From contig CAJULP010000087.1 of the NCBI GenBank assembly GCA_910587295.1, positions 100,023-164,022 of the forward strand: a DNA stretch of 64,000 nucleotides, written 5' to 3'. The DNA comes from an uncultured Lachnospiraceae bacterium. GTDB taxonomy: Bacteria; Bacillota; Clostridia; Lachnospirales; Lachnospiraceae. The notes beneath the pieces were generated by a model. That model did not search any database. It saw nothing but the letters and a program-made list of their open reading frames with translations, and was not told the origin of the DNA. Position 1 is the first letter of the stretch. Each line of letters begins with the position of its first letter. A program made the translations under genes and the position numbers. Shown here in pieces: positions 49,490-58,625 of the stretch.

Positions 49490-51940
49490 ATGAACAGTAA
49501 GCTATATAAACTTATGAATTGGCCAAGGATTGAAGGGATCATCTATTCAGAGGAGGACAAGCCGCATGATATTTTAGGACCCCATGCGGTAGGGAAAAGC
49601 GTGGTATTCCAGACTTTTCAGCCAGGGGCAGAGGCCGTGTCGCTGGTGGTGGGTCAGGAAACCGCAAAGCATAAAATGGAAATGGTGGATGAAGCAGGTT
49701 ATTTTGCCTGTGTCATCAGCGGGAAGATACCGGAAGAATATGTGTATGAAGTGACAGGGAAAGACGGGGAGCTTAAAGAGGTTAAAGACGCATACCGGTA
49801 TTGTGTGGGATTAAGTGATAAGGATATCGACAAATTCAATGCGGGAATTCATTATTCCGTGTATGAAAAGCTGGGTGCCCACCTGATGGAGGTGGATGGC
49901 ATTATGGGCACGTTCTTTGCCGTATGGGCACCTAATGCGCTGCGTGTCAGCGTGGTAGGGGATTTTAACGGCTGGGATGGGCGCATCCATCAGATGAGAC
50001 GGAATGAACAGGGCGGCATTTTTGAAATTTTTATCCCGGATGTGCATGAGGGAGAATGTTATAAATATGAGATCAAGGTGAAGGGCGGTTTGACTTTTCT
50101 TAAGGCGGATCCTTATGCCTTCGGTCAGCAGCTGCGTCCGGAAACGGCATCTGTTGTAAGGGATATTTCTGCGTATAAGTGGAAGGATCAAAGCTGGATG
50201 AAGGATAGGGCTGTCCGTCAGGGAGTGGATTCTCCCATCAGTGTTTATGAATTATACCTGGGATCTTTTAGGAGAAATGCGGATACAAACGAGTACCTTA
50301 ATTACAGGGAGTTGGCGGATGAAGTGATCAAATACGTGAAGGATACCGGCTATACCCATGTGGAACTGATGCCAGTGATGGAGCATCCCCTGGATGCGTC
50401 ATGGGGCTATCAGGTAATCGGGTATTATGCGCCTACGGCAAGATATGGCAGTGCGGAAGATTTCATGTGCTTTGTGGATGCGCTGCATCAGGCAGGGATT
50501 GGCGTGATCCTGGACTGGGTGCCGGCACATTTTCCAAGGGATACCCACGGGCTTTCCAATTTTGACGGCACTTGCTTATATGAACATATGGATCCAAGGA
50601 AGGGGGCACACCCACACTGGGGAACGTTGATCTATAATTACGGGCGTCCGCAGGTGACCAACTACCTGATTGCCAATGCGCTTTACTGGGTGGAAAAGTA
50701 TCATGTTGACGGGATCAGGATGGATGCGGTTGCTTCCATGCTTTATCTTGATTATGGAAAAAGAGACGGTGAATGGGTGGCAAACATTTATGGCGGGAAT
50801 GAAAATCTGGAAGCCATGGAATTTTTAAAGCACTTGAACGCTATGATGAAAAAGCGTAACCCCGGGGTTTTGATGATTGCGGAAGAATCCACGGCATGGC
50901 CAAGGATCACGGGCAGGCTGGACGAGGACGGTCTTGGGTTTGATCTGAAGTGGAACATGGGATTTATGAACGATTATCTGTCCTATATCGGATACGATCC
51001 GTATTTCAGGGCGCATCACCATAATGAACTGACTTTCAGCATGATCTATGCTTACAGTGAGAATTTTATGCTGGTATTTTCCCATGATGAAGTAGTCCAT
51101 GGGAAGTCAACGATGATCGGAAAGATGCCAGGAAATTTGGAGGATAAGTTTGCAAACTTAAGGCTTACCTTTGCGTATATGATGACCCATCCCGGCAAAA
51201 AACTGCTCTTTATGGGGCAGGATATTGCGGAATTTAAAGAATTTGATGAGACAAGGCAGACAGAGTGGAGCTTATTGTCCTGCGATGCTCATGAGGGAGT
51301 ACACCGTCTTGTGAAAGATCTGAACAAGCTGTATCAGGTTAAGCCGGCGCTTCATGCATTAGATACCAGTCCGGAAGGGTTTGAGTGGATCAATTGTATT
51401 TCGCCGGATAAATGTATGGTTTCTTTTATGCGAAAGACTAAAAAACCGGAAGAAGTACTTGTGGTGGTTGTCAATTTTGCAAATGCCGGGCAGGAATTTG
51501 TGGTAGGTGTTCCGATGGAAGGAAAATATAAGGAGATCTTAAATACGGACGCTAAATGCTATGGCGGTCTTGGAAGGGTAAATAGCAAAGCCATTTTTGT
51601 GTCGGAAACAGAGATGGATGGCAAGCCTTATTCCTTTACGATGAAGGCAGCGCCTTTGTCGGCGAGTATTTTCACCTTTGTTCCTTATACGGAAAAGGAA
51701 AAACAGCAGATTGCAAAGGAAAAGGCGTTCCTTGCCGCACAAAAATGTGCCGAGGAAGCTATGCAGGCGGCTGAGGAAGCACAAAGGCTTGCAGAGAAGG
51801 CAAAAGAGGAAGCGAAAGAAGCAAAAGAGCTTGCAAAGGAAGCGGAAAAACGGGCAAAAGAAGCGGAAAAGAAAGCTCAGCAGGAGATGCAGAAGGCTTT
51901 GGAAGAGCAAGAGCGCGTAAAGATGATCAAAAATAGTTAG
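49490..51940 (+). CDS. glgB: 1,4-alpha-glucan branching enzyme with C-terminal coiled extension
   Basis: GlgB makes alpha-1,6 branches in glycogen. The product is 816 residues. It has an N-terminal E-set/CBM48 part (FFAVWAPNALRVSVVGDFNG, about 140-160) and the GH13 catalytic domain with the nucleophile in VDGIRMDAVASMLYLD, the acid in MIAEESTAWP and FSHDEVVHGK, followed by the all-beta C-domain. The last 84 residues (codons 51686-51937) form an Ala/Glu/Lys-rich helix (AEEAQRLAEKAKEEAKEAKE) not found in typical GlgB. No other glycogen gene is adjacent. mscS follows 8 bp later. Confidence 0.95.
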   Translation: MNSKLYKLMNWPRIEGIIYSEEDKPHDILGPHAVGKSVVFQTFQPGAEAVSLVVGQETAKHKMEMVDEAGYFACVISGKIPEEYVYEVTGKDGELKEVKDAYRYCVGLSDKDIDKFNAGIHYSVYEKLGAHLMEVDGIMGTFFAVWAPNALRVSVVGDFNGWDGRIHQMRRNEQGGIFEIFIPDVHEGECYKYEIKVKGGLTFLKADPYAFGQQLRPETASVVRDISAYKWKDQSWMKDRAVRQGVDSPISVYELYLGSFRRNADTNEYLNYRELADEVIKYVKDTGYTHVELMPVMEHPLDASWGYQVIGYYAPTARYGSAEDFMCFVDALHQAGIGVILDWVPAHFPRDTHGLSNFDGTCLYEHMDPRKGAHPHWGTLIYNYGRPQVTNYLIANALYWVEKYHVDGIRMDAVASMLYLDYGKRDGEWVANIYGGNENLEAMEFLKHLNAMMKKRNPGVLMIAEESTAWPRITGRLDEDGLGFDLKWNMGFMNDYLSYIGYDPYFRAHHHNELTFSMIYAYSENFMLVFSHDEVVHGKSTMIGKMPGNLEDKFANLRLTFAYMMTHPGKKLLFMGQDIAEFKEFDETRQTEWSLLSCDAHEGVHRLVKDLNKLYQVKPALHALDTSPEGFEWINCISPDKCMVSFMRKTKKPEEVLVVVVNFANAGQEFVVGVPMEGKYKEILNTDAKCYGGLGRVNSKAIFVSETEMDGKPYSFTMKAAPLSASIFTFVPYTEKEKQQIAKEKAFLAAQKCAEEAMQAAEEAQRLAEKAKEEAKEAKELAKEAEKRAKEAEKKAQQEMQKALEEQERVKMIKNS

Positions 51941-51948
51941 AGGTAAGA

Positions 51949-52794
51949 ATGGACAGACAGGAAATTGAACAGCATGCAGGCGTAATTGAAAATTTCTTAG
52001 AAGGGCTTCCCGAAAAGATGTTCCATCTTGGCATCCGGGTGGTGCTTGCCGCCTTGGCCTTCCTGATCGGGATGCAGGTCATTAAACTGATCCGGCATAT
52101 TTTAAAAAAAGCATTGAACAGGAGCCGGGTGGATGAGAGCGCAGTCAGTTTTATTGATTCTTTCATAAAGTTTGGGATGTATTTTGTCCTGGTACTTACC
52201 ATTGCGTCAAGCCTTGGGGTGGATGCCGCCAGTATTCTGGCAATCCTTGGTTCTGCCAGCGTGGCCATCGGGCTGGCGGTTCAGGGGAGTTTAAGTAACC
52301 TGACAGGGGGCGTTCTCCTTCTGATCCTGCATCCTTTTGCTCCGGGAGATTATATCAAGGACGGTGCGGGGAATGAAGGAACGGTAGAGAGCATTGACGT
52401 GTTTTATACTCATTTAGTGACCCCGGATCACAAAAGCATTGTACTTCCCAATGGGAATCTTGCCAACGGAACGATCACGAACTTCACCAAGTGCCCCGCC
52501 AGAAGGATTGATATCCAGGTTGGGATTTCTTACAAAGATGATATCAAAAGAGCAAAAGAAGTGCTGCTTAAGTTAATGCAGGATGATTTGGCCGTGTTAA
52601 AGGATGAAGATGTCCGGGTGTTTGTGGACGGGCTCGGGGAGAGCAGCGTTGTACTGAATCTGCGGTGCTGGACACTTCAGGGTGATTTTTGGGAAACGAA
52701 ATGGCGGTTGACGGAAGAGACAAAATATGCATTGGATCAGGCGGGAGTCAGTATCCCTTATCCGCAGGTGGATGTGCATTTAGAACAGGGATAA
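51949..52794 (+). CDS. mscS: Small-conductance mechanosensitive channel (MscS family)
   Basis: A 281-residue channel with three N-terminal hydrophobic helices. The pore helix is glycine/alanine-rich (ILAILGSASVAIGLAVQGSL), followed by the MscS beta domain (GGVLLLILHPFAPGDYIKDG, VTPDHKSIVLPNGNLANGTI) and an alpha/beta C-terminal domain. It releases solutes on hypo-osmotic shock. It is co-transcribed with glgB and ends at a bidirectional terminator. Confidence 0.95.
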   Translation: MDRQEIEQHAGVIENFLEGLPEKMFHLGIRVVLAALAFLIGMQVIKLIRHILKKALNRSRVDESAVSFIDSFIKFGMYFVLVLTIASSLGVDAASILAILGSASVAIGLAVQGSLSNLTGGVLLLILHPFAPGDYIKDGAGNEGTVESIDVFYTHLVTPDHKSIVLPNGNLANGTITNFTKCPARRIDIQVGISYKDDIKRAKEVLLKLMQDDLAVLKDEDVRVFVDGLGESSVVLNLRCWTLQGDFWETKWRLTEETKYALDQAGVSIPYPQVDVHLEQG

Positions 52795-52816
52795 GCATCT
52801 GGCAGCCCGCCGGAGG

Positions 52817-52850
52817 AAAAAACAGGAGACTGGAATCAGTCTCCTGTTTT
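52817..52850. terminator. Bidirectional terminator between mscS and tRNA-Thr
   Basis: A perfect 14-bp stem AAAACAGGAGACTG/CAGTCTCCTGTTTT (52819-52832, 52837-52850) has a GAAT loop. An A-tract on the left and a T-tract on the right let it work for mscS (+) and for the tRNA gene (-). Confidence 0.93.
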
Positions 52851-52854
52851 GATA

Positions 52855-52927
52855 AGCTACTGAGGGGACTCGAACCCCTGACCTGCTGATTACGAATCAG
52901 CTGCTCTACCAACTGAGCCACAGTAGC
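52855..52927 (-). tRNA. tRNA-Thr (anticodon CGU)
   Basis: A full cloverleaf reads on the minus strand: acceptor GCTACTG/CAGTAGC, D-arm GCTCAGTTGGTAGAGC, anticodon arm GCTGA-TTCGTAA-TCAGC with anticodon CGT (codon ACG), and T-arm AGGGG-TTCGAGT-CCCCT. The body is 72 nt plus a U discriminator. CCA is not encoded (the next bases are TAT), so it must be added after transcription. Confidence 0.95.
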
Positions 52928-52985
52928 ATTTGCCTGCAACAAGGATTATTATAATGGCTATGCATAAAATTTGCAAGCAAATTTT

Positions 52986-53021
52986 TTAAAAAGTGGTAGG
53001 AGACTGAGGTTCAGCCTCCTA
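52986..53021 (-). terminator. Terminator of the ABC permease operon
   Basis: On the minus strand TAGGAGGCTGA pairs with TCAGTCTCCTA (53021-53011 and 53007-52997), 11 pairs with one G-U and an ACC loop, followed by CCACTTTTT. It overlaps the permease stop region and precedes tRNA-Thr. Confidence 0.75.
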
Positions 53022-53843
53022 TCGTTTCTTTTTGTATAAATGTTCCAGATATTGGATCCCCTGGTAAAGCCCCATGGCGATAATGCAAAGGATGATGATG
53101 GAAGTGATGACCATATTGAGTTTAAACACCTGAGAGCCATAAATGATCAGATACCCAAGGCCTCGGCGGGCCGCCAAAAATTCACCGATGATCACGCCTA
53201 CCAAAGCCAGGCCGATGTTCACCTTCATGTTGCTTAAGATCATGGGGATGGAAAATGGGAACACCACTTTAAAAAAAGCATCCATGCGTTTGCCGCCTAA
53301 GGTATAGATCAATTTCAGCTTTTCCGGGTCTGTATGTTTAAATCCCGTATAAAGGCTGATGACGGAGCCGAAGATGGCGACGGAAATTCCTGCCACGATA
53401 ATTGTGCCTGTTCCGGTGCCAAGCCATACAATGAAAAGCGGGGCAAGGGCGGACTTGGGCAGGCTGTTCAGCACCACAAGATAAGGTTCCAAAATTTCAG
53501 ACAAGGTTTTGGAATACCATAAAAGCGTTGCCGCAAGCAGGGAGATCAAGGTGATCAGCAGGAAGCTTATTAGTGTTTCCAACAAAGTGATCCCGGTATG
53601 GGTAAAAAAGGAACCGTCCTGTAACATTTCCATGAAATAAGAGGCCACCATGCTGGGACTGCTGAAAAAGAACGTATCGATCAACTGGAATCTTCCGGCC
53701 ATTTCCCAGACCAGTAAAAACAACACAAAGATTAAAAGTCTGAAAAATGTGACAAAGTGATGGTGACGGTGATGGTCACGGATAAACCGTTCCTGCATGG
53801 TCAATTCTTTTTGCGGCCTAATTATTTTCCCCGGTATATTCAT
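53019..53843 (-). CDS. ABC transporter permease (SsuC/TauC/ThiX type)
   Basis: A 274-residue permease with six hydrophobic helices and the EAA-type loop IYTLGGKRMDAFFKVVFPFS. The family imports sulfonates, taurine, nitrate-type anions or thiamine precursors (HMP). The N-terminus carries a histidine-rich cluster (DHHRHHHF). It overlaps the ATPase gene by 26 bp. No substrate-binding protein is encoded in the pair, so the substrate is open. Confidence 0.88.
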   Translation of the reverse strand: MNIPGKIIRPQKELTMQERFIRDHHRHHHFVTFFRLLIFVLFLLVWEMAGRFQLIDTFFFSSPSMVASYFMEMLQDGSFFTHTGITLLETLISFLLITLISLLAATLLWYSKTLSEILEPYLVVLNSLPKSALAPLFIVWLGTGTGTIIVAGISVAIFGSVISLYTGFKHTDPEKLKLIYTLGGKRMDAFFKVVFPFSIPMILSNMKVNIGLALVGVIIGEFLAARRGLGYLIIYGSQVFKLNMVITSIIILCIIAMGLYQGIQYLEHLYKKKR

Positions 53844-54591
53844 CCGAAATCTCCTTCCATAGTAGTGTGAAAAGATCGTTAAATTCCGGTGCGTTCCTTG
53901 CTGCTAAAGGCGACTGCTCTGCAAGGGTCAGCTTGACCGGGATCGTTCTTTTGATCGCAGCCGGGCGTTTGGTCAGCACCAGGATCCGGTCCGCAAGGGA
54001 GATTGCCTCTGAAAGGTCATGAGTAATCAGGATAGCGGTGATGCCGCTTTTGCGGATGATGCTGCCAATGTCGGAAGATACCATAAGCCTGGTTTGATAG
54101 TCTAAGGCGCTGAATGGCTCATCCAGTAAAAGTAGAGCCGGTTCCATGACCATGGTGCGGATCAGTGCGGCGCGCTGCTTCATGCCGCCGGATAATTCTC
54201 CGGGTTTTTTGTCTTTGAATTTATATAAACCATAATCATGGAGCAGTTGCTCTGCCAGCTGTTCTTTTTCCCTTGTCAATGTTCCCGTGATCTCGGGACC
54301 TAAAAGTACATTTTTCCAGATAGACCGCCATTCCAGTAAATGGTCCTGCTGAAGCATGTATCCCACCCGGATCTCCTTAGTCTGGTCTAAAATAACCTCA
54401 CCCGATTCAGGTGTAAGCAATCCGGCGATAACGGAAAGAAGCGTGGATTTCCCGCAGCCGCTGGGCCCCACGATGGCGATAAACTCACCCTTATCCACCT
54501 GAAAGGATATGTGGTCTAATGCAAGGGTCTCCCCTTTTAAATTGTGATAGGAAAAGCAGACATCCCTGCATGATATAATAGGCTGTTCCAA
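53818..54591 (-). CDS. ABC transporter ATP-binding protein (SsuB/TauB/ThiZ type)
   Basis: A 257-residue ATPase: Walker A GPSGCGKST, Q-loop YMLQQDHLLEWRS, signature LSGGMKQRAALIRTMV, Walker B LLLLDEPFSALD and H-loop LITHDLSEA. It partners the permease that overlaps its 3' end. The apparent start is TTG 54591 (weak GGGG ribosome site, 8-nt spacing); no ATG fits the conserved N-terminus better. Confidence 0.9.
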   Translation of the reverse strand: MEQPIISCRDVCFSYHNLKGETLALDHISFQVDKGEFIAIVGPSGCGKSTLLSVIAGLLTPESGEVILDQTKEIRVGYMLQQDHLLEWRSIWKNVLLGPEITGTLTREKEQLAEQLLHDYGLYKFKDKKPGELSGGMKQRAALIRTMVMEPALLLLDEPFSALDYQTRLMVSSDIGSIIRKSGITAILITHDLSEAISLADRILVLTKRPAAIKRTIPVKLTLAEQSPLAARNAPEFNDLFTLLWKEISDEYTGENN

Positions 54592-54661
54592 TTCAAGGAC
54601 CCCATTTCCTGTGTTTATACTATTACATTATGAACATTCGACATTTGTGTGCCGAAAAATA

Positions 54662-54690
54662 TTGAAAAGAGGCAGGAAATGTGCTAGTAT
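54662..54690 (+). promoter_or_regulatory. Sigma-A promoter for argH operon
   Basis: TTGAAA (54662-54667) and TAGTAT (54685-54690) are spaced 17 bp, with TGC directly before the -10 (extended -10). It lies 33 bp upstream of the argH start and appears to drive the five-gene run to 61315. Confidence 0.68.
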
Positions 54691-54723
54691 CAAATTCAGA
54701 TTTAATTATTGGAGGATATGAAT

Positions 54724-56130
54724 ATGGCTCAATTGTGGGGCGGGCGGTTTACCGGGGAGACAGATGCCCTGGTCTATCGGTTCAACGCATCAATCGGCTT
54801 TGATAAAAAGCTTTTTGGCCAGGATGTGGAAGGAAGCATTGCGCATGTGGTCATGTTAGAAAAGCAGGGGATCATCACCTGTGAGGAAAAAGATGCCATT
54901 GTCAAGGGTCTTACGCAGATTCGGAAGGATGTGGAAGAGGGAAAGCTTGCTATAACGGATCAGTATGAGGATATCCATAGTTTCGTGGAAGCGGAACTGA
55001 TCCGCAGGATCGGGGATGCAGGGAAAAAGATGCATACCGGGCGGAGCCGGAATGATCAGGTAGCGCTTGATATGAAGCTTTATGTAAGAGGGGAGATCTT
55101 GGAGCTTTCAGACCGGCTGTTGACGTTGTCCGAGACACTGCTTACGATCATGGAAGAAAATCAGGCTGTTTATATGCCTGGGTTTACCCATTTGCAAAAA
55201 GCTCAGCCGACCACCCTCGCCCACCATATGGGAGCATATTTTGAAATGTTTAAAAGAGATCTTTTGCGGCTTTCCGATATTTATAAAAGGATGAATTACT
55301 GTCCTTTGGGGGCGGGAGCGTTTGCCGGAACCACTTACCCTTTAGACCGGGCTTATACCGCATCCCTTTTGGGTTTTGAAGGACCTACCTTAAACAGCAT
55401 GGATTCGGTGGCGGACCGGGATTACCTGATCGAGCTTTTGGCGGCGCTTTCCACGGTGATGATGCATCTGAGCAGATTTTCCGAGGAAATCATCATCTGG
55501 AATTCCAATGAATACCGTTTTGTGGAGCTGGACGACGGGTTTTCCACAGGAAGCAGTATTATGCCCCAAAAGAAAAACCCGGACATTGCAGAACTGGTAA
55601 GGGGAAAGACAGGACGTGTCTACGGGGCTCTTATGTCGCTTCTTACCACCATGAAGGGGATCCCTCTTGCCTACAACAAGGATATGCAGGAGGATAAAGA
55701 GGTATCCTTTGACGCCATTGAAACGGTAAAAGACTGTCTGGTACTGTTTAACGGGATGCTTGGCACTATGAAATTTAATCATAAGATCATGGAGCAAAGC
55801 GCCATGAACGGCTTTACCAATGCCACGGATGCGGCGGATTACCTTGTGGGGAAAGGAGTTCCTTTCCGGGATGCCCACGGCATTATCGGGCGTCTGGTGC
55901 TATACTGTATTGATAAAGACAAGAGCATTGACGCATTAAGCCTTGAAGAATTAAAACAGATCAGTCCGGTATTTGAAGCGGATATTTATGACGCCATCAG
56001 CTTAAAGACCTGTGTGGAAAAGCGTCTTACCATAGGAGCGCCGGGATCGGCGGCAATGGCGGAAGTGATCCGGTTAAATAGAGTATTCCTGGACGCATAC
56101 AAGAACGAACATCATAAGAATGGATCATAA
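54724..56130 (+). CDS. argH: Argininosuccinate lyase
   Basis: ArgH splits argininosuccinate into arginine and fumarate. The 468-residue product has MAQLWGGRFTGETD at the start, HTGRSRNDQVALDMKLY, the PGFTHLQKAQPTT block and the fumarase-superfamily signature GSSIMPQKKNPD. ATG 54724 has GGAGGA with 7-nt spacing; TTG 54709 and ATG 54718 are in frame but too near or before it. argG, its usual partner, is not adjacent. Confidence 0.97.
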   Translation: MAQLWGGRFTGETDALVYRFNASIGFDKKLFGQDVEGSIAHVVMLEKQGIITCEEKDAIVKGLTQIRKDVEEGKLAITDQYEDIHSFVEAELIRRIGDAGKKMHTGRSRNDQVALDMKLYVRGEILELSDRLLTLSETLLTIMEENQAVYMPGFTHLQKAQPTTLAHHMGAYFEMFKRDLLRLSDIYKRMNYCPLGAGAFAGTTYPLDRAYTASLLGFEGPTLNSMDSVADRDYLIELLAALSTVMMHLSRFSEEIIIWNSNEYRFVELDDGFSTGSSIMPQKKNPDIAELVRGKTGRVYGALMSLLTTMKGIPLAYNKDMQEDKEVSFDAIETVKDCLVLFNGMLGTMKFNHKIMEQSAMNGFTNATDAADYLVGKGVPFRDAHGIIGRLVLYCIDKDKSIDALSLEELKQISPVFEADIYDAISLKTCVEKRLTIGAPGSAAMAEVIRLNRVFLDAYKNEHHKNGS

Positions 56131-56155
56131 GAGAAAAAGAGAGGAGTTTATGAAA

Positions 56156-57235
56156 ATGAGTGAAAAATTAAAAGTAGGGATATTAGGCGGAACAGGTATG
56201 GTAGGGCAGCGTTTTATCGCCCTTTTGGAGAATCATCCGTGGTTTGAGGTGACTACTATTGCGGCAAGCGAACGTTCTGCCGGGAAAACTTATGAAGAGG
56301 CAGTGGGCGGCAGGTGGAAAATGGATACCCCTATGCCGGAAGCGGTAAAAGGCCTTGTGGTGATGAACGTAAATGAAGTGGAGAAGGTTGCCGGTGAAGT
56401 GGACTTTGTGTTCAGCGCCGTTGACATGACCAAAGAAGAGATCAAGAAGATCGAGGAGGCTTATGCTAAGACGGAGACACCGGTGGTCTCCAATAACTCG
56501 GCACACCGCTGGACGCCGGACGTTCCCATGGTAGTGCCGGAAATCAACCCGGAACATATGAAAGTGATTGACTTCCAGAGAAAAAGGCTGGGAACTAAAA
56601 AGGGCTTTGTGGCGGTTAAGCCAAACTGTTCCATCCAAAGCTATGCGCCTGTACTCACCGCATGGAAGGAATTTGAGCCTTATGAGGTAGTTGCCACCAC
56701 CTATCAGGCAATTTCAGGTGCGGGAAAAACGTTCAAAGACTGGCCGGAAATGGTGGAAAATATCATTCCTTATATCGGCGGGGAAGAAGAAAAAAGCGAA
56801 AAAGAACCGCTGCGCATCTGGGGGGAAATCAAGGACGGGGTGATCGTACCGGCAGTATCTCCGGTGATCACCTGCCAATGCATCAGGGTGCCTGTACTTA
56901 ACGGACATACGGCGGCAGTGTTCGTGAAATTTAAAACGAAACCCACCAAAGAACAGTTGATCGAGAGATTAGTAAACTTTAAGGGCCTTCCTCAGGAACT
57001 TTCTCTTCCCAGTGCGCCGAAGCAGTTTATCCGGTACTTGGAAGAGGACAACAGGCCTCAGGTGAAGATGGATGTGGATTTCGAAAATGGTATGGGGATC
57101 AACGTAGGACGCTTACGGGAAGATACGGTCTATGACTGGAAATTTGTGGGCCTTTCCCACAATACGGTAAGAGGAGCTGCCGGCGGGGCGGTGCTTTGTG
57201 CGGAGCTTTTAAAAGCCCAAGGGTATATCGGATAA
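56156..57235 (+). CDS. asd: Aspartate-semialdehyde dehydrogenase (long/archaeal-fungal type)
   Basis: Asd reduces aspartyl phosphate to aspartate semialdehyde for lysine, threonine, methionine and diaminopimelate. The 359-residue product starts VGILGGTGMVGQRFIALLEN, has the catalytic cysteine in VKPNCSIQSYAP and the AISGAGKTFKDWPEM segment, and ends LSHNTVRGAAGGAVLCAELL. Length and motifs fit the archaeal/fungal-type subgroup. ATG 56156 has GAGGAG at 9-nt spacing; ATG 56150 is only 3 nt from it. Confidence 0.95.
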   Translation: MSEKLKVGILGGTGMVGQRFIALLENHPWFEVTTIAASERSAGKTYEEAVGGRWKMDTPMPEAVKGLVVMNVNEVEKVAGEVDFVFSAVDMTKEEIKKIEEAYAKTETPVVSNNSAHRWTPDVPMVVPEINPEHMKVIDFQRKRLGTKKGFVAVKPNCSIQSYAPVLTAWKEFEPYEVVATTYQAISGAGKTFKDWPEMVENIIPYIGGEEEKSEKEPLRIWGEIKDGVIVPAVSPVITCQCIRVPVLNGHTAAVFVKFKTKPTKEQLIERLVNFKGLPQELSLPSAPKQFIRYLEEDNRPQVKMDVDFENGMGINVGRLREDTVYDWKFVGLSHNTVRGAAGGAVLCAELLKAQGYIG

Positions 57236-57256
57236 AACAATTGCGGGGGTATTAAA

Positions 57257-58621
57257 ATGGTTTTGGGGCGCACTTCGGAGCTAAAATATTTAAATACCTG
57301 TTACGACCGTGAAGGAAGTCAGATCATGGTGGTATATGGGGAAAAGAATGTTGGGAAGACGGCTTTGCTGGATGAATTTGTCCAGGATAAACCACATTCT
57401 TATTATTGTGCGCGTCCTGCATCCGAAAGGGAACAGCGGTACAGATGGGGGCTGGAATTAAATCCGGAGGCTTTCGGGGCTCCCGGCTATCCGGCTTTTT
57501 GCGAGATCTTCCGGTCCGCATTAGGAGAGGAAACGGATAAAAAAGTCATTATTGTTGATGAGTTTCAGTATATTGTGAAAGCGGGCAATGAATTTATGGA
57601 TGAGTTGATCGCTTTTGTCCACGACAGCTGGCAGGGAACGCAGGTCATGGTGGTTCTTTGCAGTTCTTCCATCGGCTGGGTGGAAAACAGCATGATCACA
57701 AGGATCGGGGAGGCGGCTTATGAGATCTCCGGCTTTTTAAAGATCAAAGAGCTGAGCTTTGAGACGATGATGGAATTTTTTCCGGGCTTTTCCATGGAAC
57801 AGTGTATTGAAGCCTATGCCGTCCTTGGCGGAATCCCGGGGCTTTGGGCGCATTTTAATGATAAGATAAGTGTCCGTGAAAATATCTGCAGGTATATCCT
57901 TGGCAAAAATGCCTTTTTGAACAGGGAAGGGCAGCGCATCATGGAGGAGGAGCTTAGGGAGACCGGCGTATATAATACAATCTTAGCTTCTATAGCGGCA
58001 GGGAAGCATAAGCTGAACGAGCTGTACCTGCATACGGATTTTTCCCGGGCGAAGATCAGTGTTTATCTGAAAAATCTGATGGAGCTTGAATTGGTGGAAA
58101 AGATCTTTTCTTATGACACGGAAGGGAAGGCGAATACCCAGAAAGGAATCTATCGGATCAAAAACCATTTTGTACATTTTTACTTTACTTATTTATATCC
58201 GAATTTGAGCAGTCTGGAGCAGCTTGCGCCGGATCAGTTCTACAAAAGATATATTGCACCGTATTTTAAAAGTTATGTTGCGGAATATTTCAAGACTGTC
58301 TGCAGGCAGCATGTAGAGAAACTGGATAAATGGGGGCGTCTGCCTGTGGAGATCGACCGGATGGGAGAATGGGTAGGCAAGCTGGGAACGATCGACGTGA
58401 TCGCCCAAAGCGAGGAGGGCGTAACGCTCATCGGTATTTGCAACTGGGAAAAAAATATCATGAGCTATGCCGATTATGAGTGGCTTTTATTTTGTGCGGA
58501 AAAAGCAAAACTCCGCGCGGATTATATTTATTTGTTTTCCGTGAAGCATTTTGATGAAAAGCTGAATCTGGAAGCAAAAATGAAACAGAACTTAAAATTG
58601 ATCAGTATGAATGAGATGTAA
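57257..58621 (+). CDS. AAA-type ATPase with C-terminal DUF234-like domain
   Basis: A 454-residue ATPase of the archaeal-type ATPase_2/DUF234 group. Walker A is YGEKNVGKTALLDEF (about 26-40), Walker B is KKVIIVDEFQYIV (about 94-106), and a winged-helix-like segment (about 245-290) follows, with LNELYLHTDFSRAKISVYL. The C-terminal nuclease-like region (about 330-454) has IDRMGEWVGKLGTIDVIA. The role of such proteins in bacteria is unknown. It lies between asd and topB with 21-bp and 4-bp spacing, so it is co-transcribed with metabolic genes. Confidence 0.83.
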   Translation: MVLGRTSELKYLNTCYDREGSQIMVVYGEKNVGKTALLDEFVQDKPHSYYCARPASEREQRYRWGLELNPEAFGAPGYPAFCEIFRSALGEETDKKVIIVDEFQYIVKAGNEFMDELIAFVHDSWQGTQVMVVLCSSSIGWVENSMITRIGEAAYEISGFLKIKELSFETMMEFFPGFSMEQCIEAYAVLGGIPGLWAHFNDKISVRENICRYILGKNAFLNREGQRIMEEELRETGVYNTILASIAAGKHKLNELYLHTDFSRAKISVYLKNLMELELVEKIFSYDTEGKANTQKGIYRIKNHFVHFYFTYLYPNLSSLEQLAPDQFYKRYIAPYFKSYVAEYFKTVCRQHVEKLDKWGRLPVEIDRMGEWVGKLGTIDVIAQSEEGVTLIGICNWEKNIMSYADYEWLLFCAEKAKLRADYIYLFSVKHFDEKLNLEAKMKQNLKLISMNEM

Positions 58622-58625
58622 TGGA

